Assembly (NCBI GenBank): GCA_024642325.1
Contig: JAHEBI010000118.1
Span: 1-7,328, forward strand
DNA from: Eudoraea sp.
GTDB lineage: Bacteria > Bacteroidota > Bacteroidia > Flavobacteriales > Flavobacteriaceae
Reading direction: 5' to 3'
Length of the DNA stretch: 7,328 bases
Position 1 is the first letter of the stretch; each line of letters begins with the position of its first letter. Below the pieces are notes generated by a model. The model made no database searches and was not told the origin of the DNA. It worked only from the letters and a program-made list of their open reading frames with translations. Position numbers and translations under genes: made by a program. Below, in pieces: positions 5,425 to 7,328 of the stretch.

Positions 5425-6699
5425 TTAATCCTTAAAGGTCTTAAAAATAACACAAGCATTTACATCTCCAAAGCCAAAACTGGCCTTTGCTATTGTTTCT
5501 GGCCTGAAATTTATGGTTTTAGCAGGAATGCGTGATTTATGAACCAATTTTTCTATTTCCGGATGCAAGTCTTCTATATTAGGATTCCCAAAAATTTGCC
5601 CTTCTTTAAATTGCAACACTGCGGCGACACATTCCATGCTTCCCGCAGCGGCAAGGCCATGACCCATAATGCCTTTGAATGAATTTAAATATGGGAAATC
5701 GGCACCTGAACGTTTCAATGCCAGGCTCCAGTTAAGCACTTCTACCGGATCTTTTCCGGTAGCCGTTAAATGACCATTAACAGCCTCTATATCTTTACTT
5801 TCTATTCCTGAATTCTCCAATGCCATTTTAATGCAACGCTGAACAGACAGGCTATTTGGAGCCGTCATACTCCCTCCGCCTCTCTGACCGCCACTATTGA
5901 CAGCCCCCCCTAAAACTTCCGCATATATTTTTGCTCCTCTTTGCATAGCACTTTCCAATGATTCTAAAACCAGTGCCCCTGCCCCACTTCCCGGAACAAA
6001 ACCGGAGGCTGATGCACTCAGGGGTTTGCTGGCAGTAGCCGGGTTGTTATTATTATTTCTCGGTAGTATGCGCATGGCGTCAAAACCTCCCCAGACATAA
6101 GGACCGCTGTCACTACAACTCCCTGTTAAAATTCTTTTAGCCTTTCCCGATCGAATCCGGTCATAGGCCATTATTACCCCTTCCGTTCCTGTTGTGCATG
6201 CCGATGAATTCGTAGTCACCTGGTTACCGGAACCAAGTATGCCACCTAGATAAGCGCTTATGCCGCTTGCCATGGTCTGAATAACTGAAGTACTTCCCAA
6301 TCTTTTTGTATTCCCTTCATCCACAAGATGAATTGACTCGCGAAACTTGTCCACACCCAAAATACCTGTCCCAAAAATGATTCCACTATCCCAATCGGGT
6401 TCATCTTCCTCAGCCTTGCTTAAACCGGCATCTGTCCAAGCATCTGTTCCGGCTATCACTCCATAAACCAGCCCGCTTGCATTTAATCCTCGTAATTGTA
6501 ATGAGGTGAAGTATCTGTTAATATATTCTGATGTAAGTTGTGGTTTACCAGCAACTTGACATCCAAAATTAAGATCTTTTAGTTCCTGATGAAAGCTTAT
6601 CCCAGTGAGCCCTTCCTTGAGGCTTTTAGTGAAGTCAGGAAGTCCTACTCCATTTGGGGCGCAAATACCCAAACCTGTGATTACCACTCTATGCCCCAT
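5425..6699 (-). CDS. FabF-like beta-ketoacyl-ACP synthase (KAS II-type)
   Basis: The protein has 424 residues, the normal FabF length. It condenses an acyl primer with malonyl-ACP, extending the chain by two carbons. The thiolase-fold start is VVITGLGICAPNGVG (5-19). Cys168 lies in NSSACTTGTEG as the acyl-accepting nucleophile, His310 in NGHLTAT and His347 in KGIMGHGLAAAG, with Lys342 nearby, so the Cys-His-His triad is intact. Differences from FabF: HGT becomes HLT after His310, the GFGG loop near the C-terminus reads GFGD (409-412), PFDxxRDGFV becomes PLSASASGFV (226-235), and there is a five-Asn run at 215-219. It is therefore an active-looking but divergent enzyme, not a chain-length factor (which lacks the Cys). 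Its start overlaps the end of the dehydratase gene by 11 bases, with no Shine-Dalgarno, indicating translational coupling. Confidence 0.93.
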   Translation of the reverse strand: MGHRVVITGLGICAPNGVGLPDFTKSLKEGLTGISFHQELKDLNFGCQVAGKPQLTSEYINRYFTSLQLRGLNASGLVYGVIAGTDAWTDAGLSKAEEDEPDWDSGIIFGTGILGVDKFRESIHLVDEGNTKRLGSTSVIQTMASGISAYLGGILGSGNQVTTNSSACTTGTEGVIMAYDRIRSGKAKRILTGSCSDSGPYVWGGFDAMRILPRNNNNNPATASKPLSASASGFVPGSGAGALVLESLESAMQRGAKIYAEVLGGAVNSGGQRGGGSMTAPNSLSVQRCIKMALENSGIESKDIEAVNGHLTATGKDPVEVLNWSLALKRSGADFPYLNSFKGIMGHGLAAAGSMECVAAVLQFKEGQIFGNPNIEDLHPEIEKLVHKSRIPAKTINFRPETIAKASFGFGDVNACVIFKTFKD

Positions 6700-7144
6700 G
6701 AGTTGAATATTTTATCATTCCGGCCAATTCTCCTTTGCACACTAATTCTTTAGCTGCATTATACATTTTTACCTTGCACTTTAATTTATTGAATCTGAAG
6801 TAAAGCTTTTCCGAGCTTACATATACCGTATCCCCGGGGTATACCGGCTGATAAAATTCCATTTCTGAACTGCTGAAGGCCACAGTAAGATCATTTGTTT
6901 TAGTTTCATAATTTTCAGAAAGCAAGAAAATACCAAGGCATACCAATCCTATTTGCGCACAACATTCCGTAAGTATAACACCAGGGGTAATCGGGTGCTC
7001 TTTAAAATGACCCCGGTAAAAATCCAGGTTCTTGCTAAAATTAAAACTGCCGCTAACTCCATCCATACCGACATGCGACAAGGTATCCACAAATAGAAAT
7101 GGCTTGTCATATGGTAGCTTTTCAATGATCTTATTAAAATCCAT
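6689..7144 (-). CDS. FabZ/FabA-like 3-hydroxyacyl-ACP dehydratase (hotdog fold)
   Basis: The protein has 151 residues, typical of FabZ. It removes water from 3-hydroxyacyl-ACP to give trans-2-enoyl-ACP. LPYDKPFLFVD (10-20) corresponds to the FabZ LPHRYPFLLVD region. FYRGHFKEHPITPGVILTE (42-60) carries the catalytic His46 and the partner Glu60 in the central helix, followed by CCAQIG. MEFYQPVYPGDTVYV (95-109) matches the family's F-x-x-P-V-x-P-G-D segment. Both catalytic residues are present, so activity is expected. It follows the ketoreductase by 9 bases and overlaps the ketosynthase start by 11. It could instead act as a thioesterase-like hotdog protein, but the GHF...PGV...E arrangement favours dehydratase. 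Confidence 0.9.
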   Translation of the reverse strand: MDFNKIIEKLPYDKPFLFVDTLSHVGMDGVSGSFNFSKNLDFYRGHFKEHPITPGVILTECCAQIGLVCLGIFLLSENYETKTNDLTVAFSSSEMEFYQPVYPGDTVYVSSEKLYFRFNKLKCKVKMYNAAKELVCKGELAGMIKYSTHGA

Positions 7145-7153
7145 TCGTTACGA

Positions 7154-7328
7154 TTATCTTAAACTTTCACCTCCATCGACCTTTATTACAGCTCCATTAA
7201 TCCATTTAGCCTCCTCAGTACACAACAGAGAAACTACATCAGCTATATCTTCCGGCCTGGTAAGACGTCCGTAAGGGTTGCGCAATTTTGCCTGCTTTAT
7301 CAGGGTTGCGCTCCCCGGGATTCGCCTC
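7154..7328 (-). CDS. Short-chain dehydrogenase/reductase (FabG-like), C-terminal fragment
   Basis: Only the last 57 residues are in the window; the start lies beyond the right edge. The visible end reads NPYGRLTRPEDIADVVSLL, then WINGAVIKVDGGESLR and a TAA stop. This is the classical SDR C-terminus: an R-x-x-x-P-E-[DE]-[IV]-A helix followed by the last strand G-x-x-[IL]-x-V-D-G-G. The operon context (directly upstream of dehydratase, ketosynthase and ACP) makes 3-ketoacyl-ACP reduction the likely activity. The Rossmann NAD(P)-binding and Ser-Tyr-Lys catalytic parts are outside the window, so cofactor and substrate cannot be judged. Confidence 0.88.
   Translation of the reverse strand, partial: RRIPGSATLIKQAKLRNPYGRLTRPEDIADVVSLLCTEEAKWINGAVIKVDGGESLR

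Noticed and set aside
6043..6057. Five-Asn codon run in the ketosynthase as a phase-variable microsatellite
   Set aside because: The run mixes AAT and AAC codons and has three-base units, so slippage would not shift the frame; more likely a simple loop expansion.
5897..6100. Plus-strand open frame within the ketosynthase gene
   Set aside because: It mirrors Gly/Ala-rich ketosynthase codons and produces a low-complexity Ala/Leu/Pro sequence; a typical antisense shadow.
7032..7274. Plus-strand open frame spanning the dehydratase start and the reductase end
   Set aside because: It crosses two genes whose conserved motifs are on the minus strand, and has no family features.
1..7328. CRISPR array, insertion sequence, tRNA or rRNA
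   Set aside because: No regularly spaced repeats, transposase frame, cloverleaf-like CCA-ended sequence or conserved rRNA words were seen on either strand.

Overview
The window looks like a chromosomal segment from a member of the Bacteroidota, most likely a (marine) Flavobacteriia. The basis is AT-rich intergenic DNA, weak or absent Shine-Dalgarno sequences with A-rich leaders, a Bacteroidota-type -7 promoter element (TACCTTTG), short secreted helical proteins, and the type of BNR-repeat protein and acyl-carrier-protein operon present. This is inferred from sequence character; no rRNA or marker gene is present to fix the genus.

Layout. (1) Positions 2-1351, minus strand: the first 450 codons of a large exported BNR/Asp-box beta-propeller protein that runs off the left edge. 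(2) 1352-1611: an AT-rich gap holding a perfect 10-bp inverted repeat. (3) 1612-1974, minus: a small secreted helical protein of Spy/LTxxQ-like appearance, divergent from (4) 2112-3068, plus: a complete TerC/Alx-family membrane protein. (5) 3078-3446, minus: an orphan charged, helical, probably coiled-coil protein converging on terC. The two stop codons lie symmetrically inside one hairpin. (6) 3668-4027, minus: a second small secreted helical protein, divergent from (7) 4174-4680, plus: a periplasmic YceI-family protein with a TTG start and a good -7 promoter element. (8) 4728-7328, minus: the distal end of a tightly packed operon, read in transcription order as SDR ketoreductase (partial), FabZ/FabA-like hotdog dehydratase, FabF-like ketosynthase, acyl carrier protein and a four-helix integral membrane protein.

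The operon is the most interesting part. It supplies ketosynthase, ketoreductase, dehydratase and carrier protein but, within the window, no enoyl reductase, malonyltransferase or chain-length factor. Such a set would make 3-hydroxyacyl or conjugated polyenoyl chains on a dedicated ACP, as in flexirubin/aryl-polyene-type or specialised-lipid clusters. The product cannot be decided because the operon continues beyond position 7328. The ketosynthase and the ACP both deviate from housekeeping FabF and AcpP at conserved loops while keeping the catalytic residues, which supports a dedicated secondary pathway rather than the housekeeping FAS. The other genes appear to be independent single-gene units concerned with the envelope (YceI, TerC, exported helical proteins, BNR protein).
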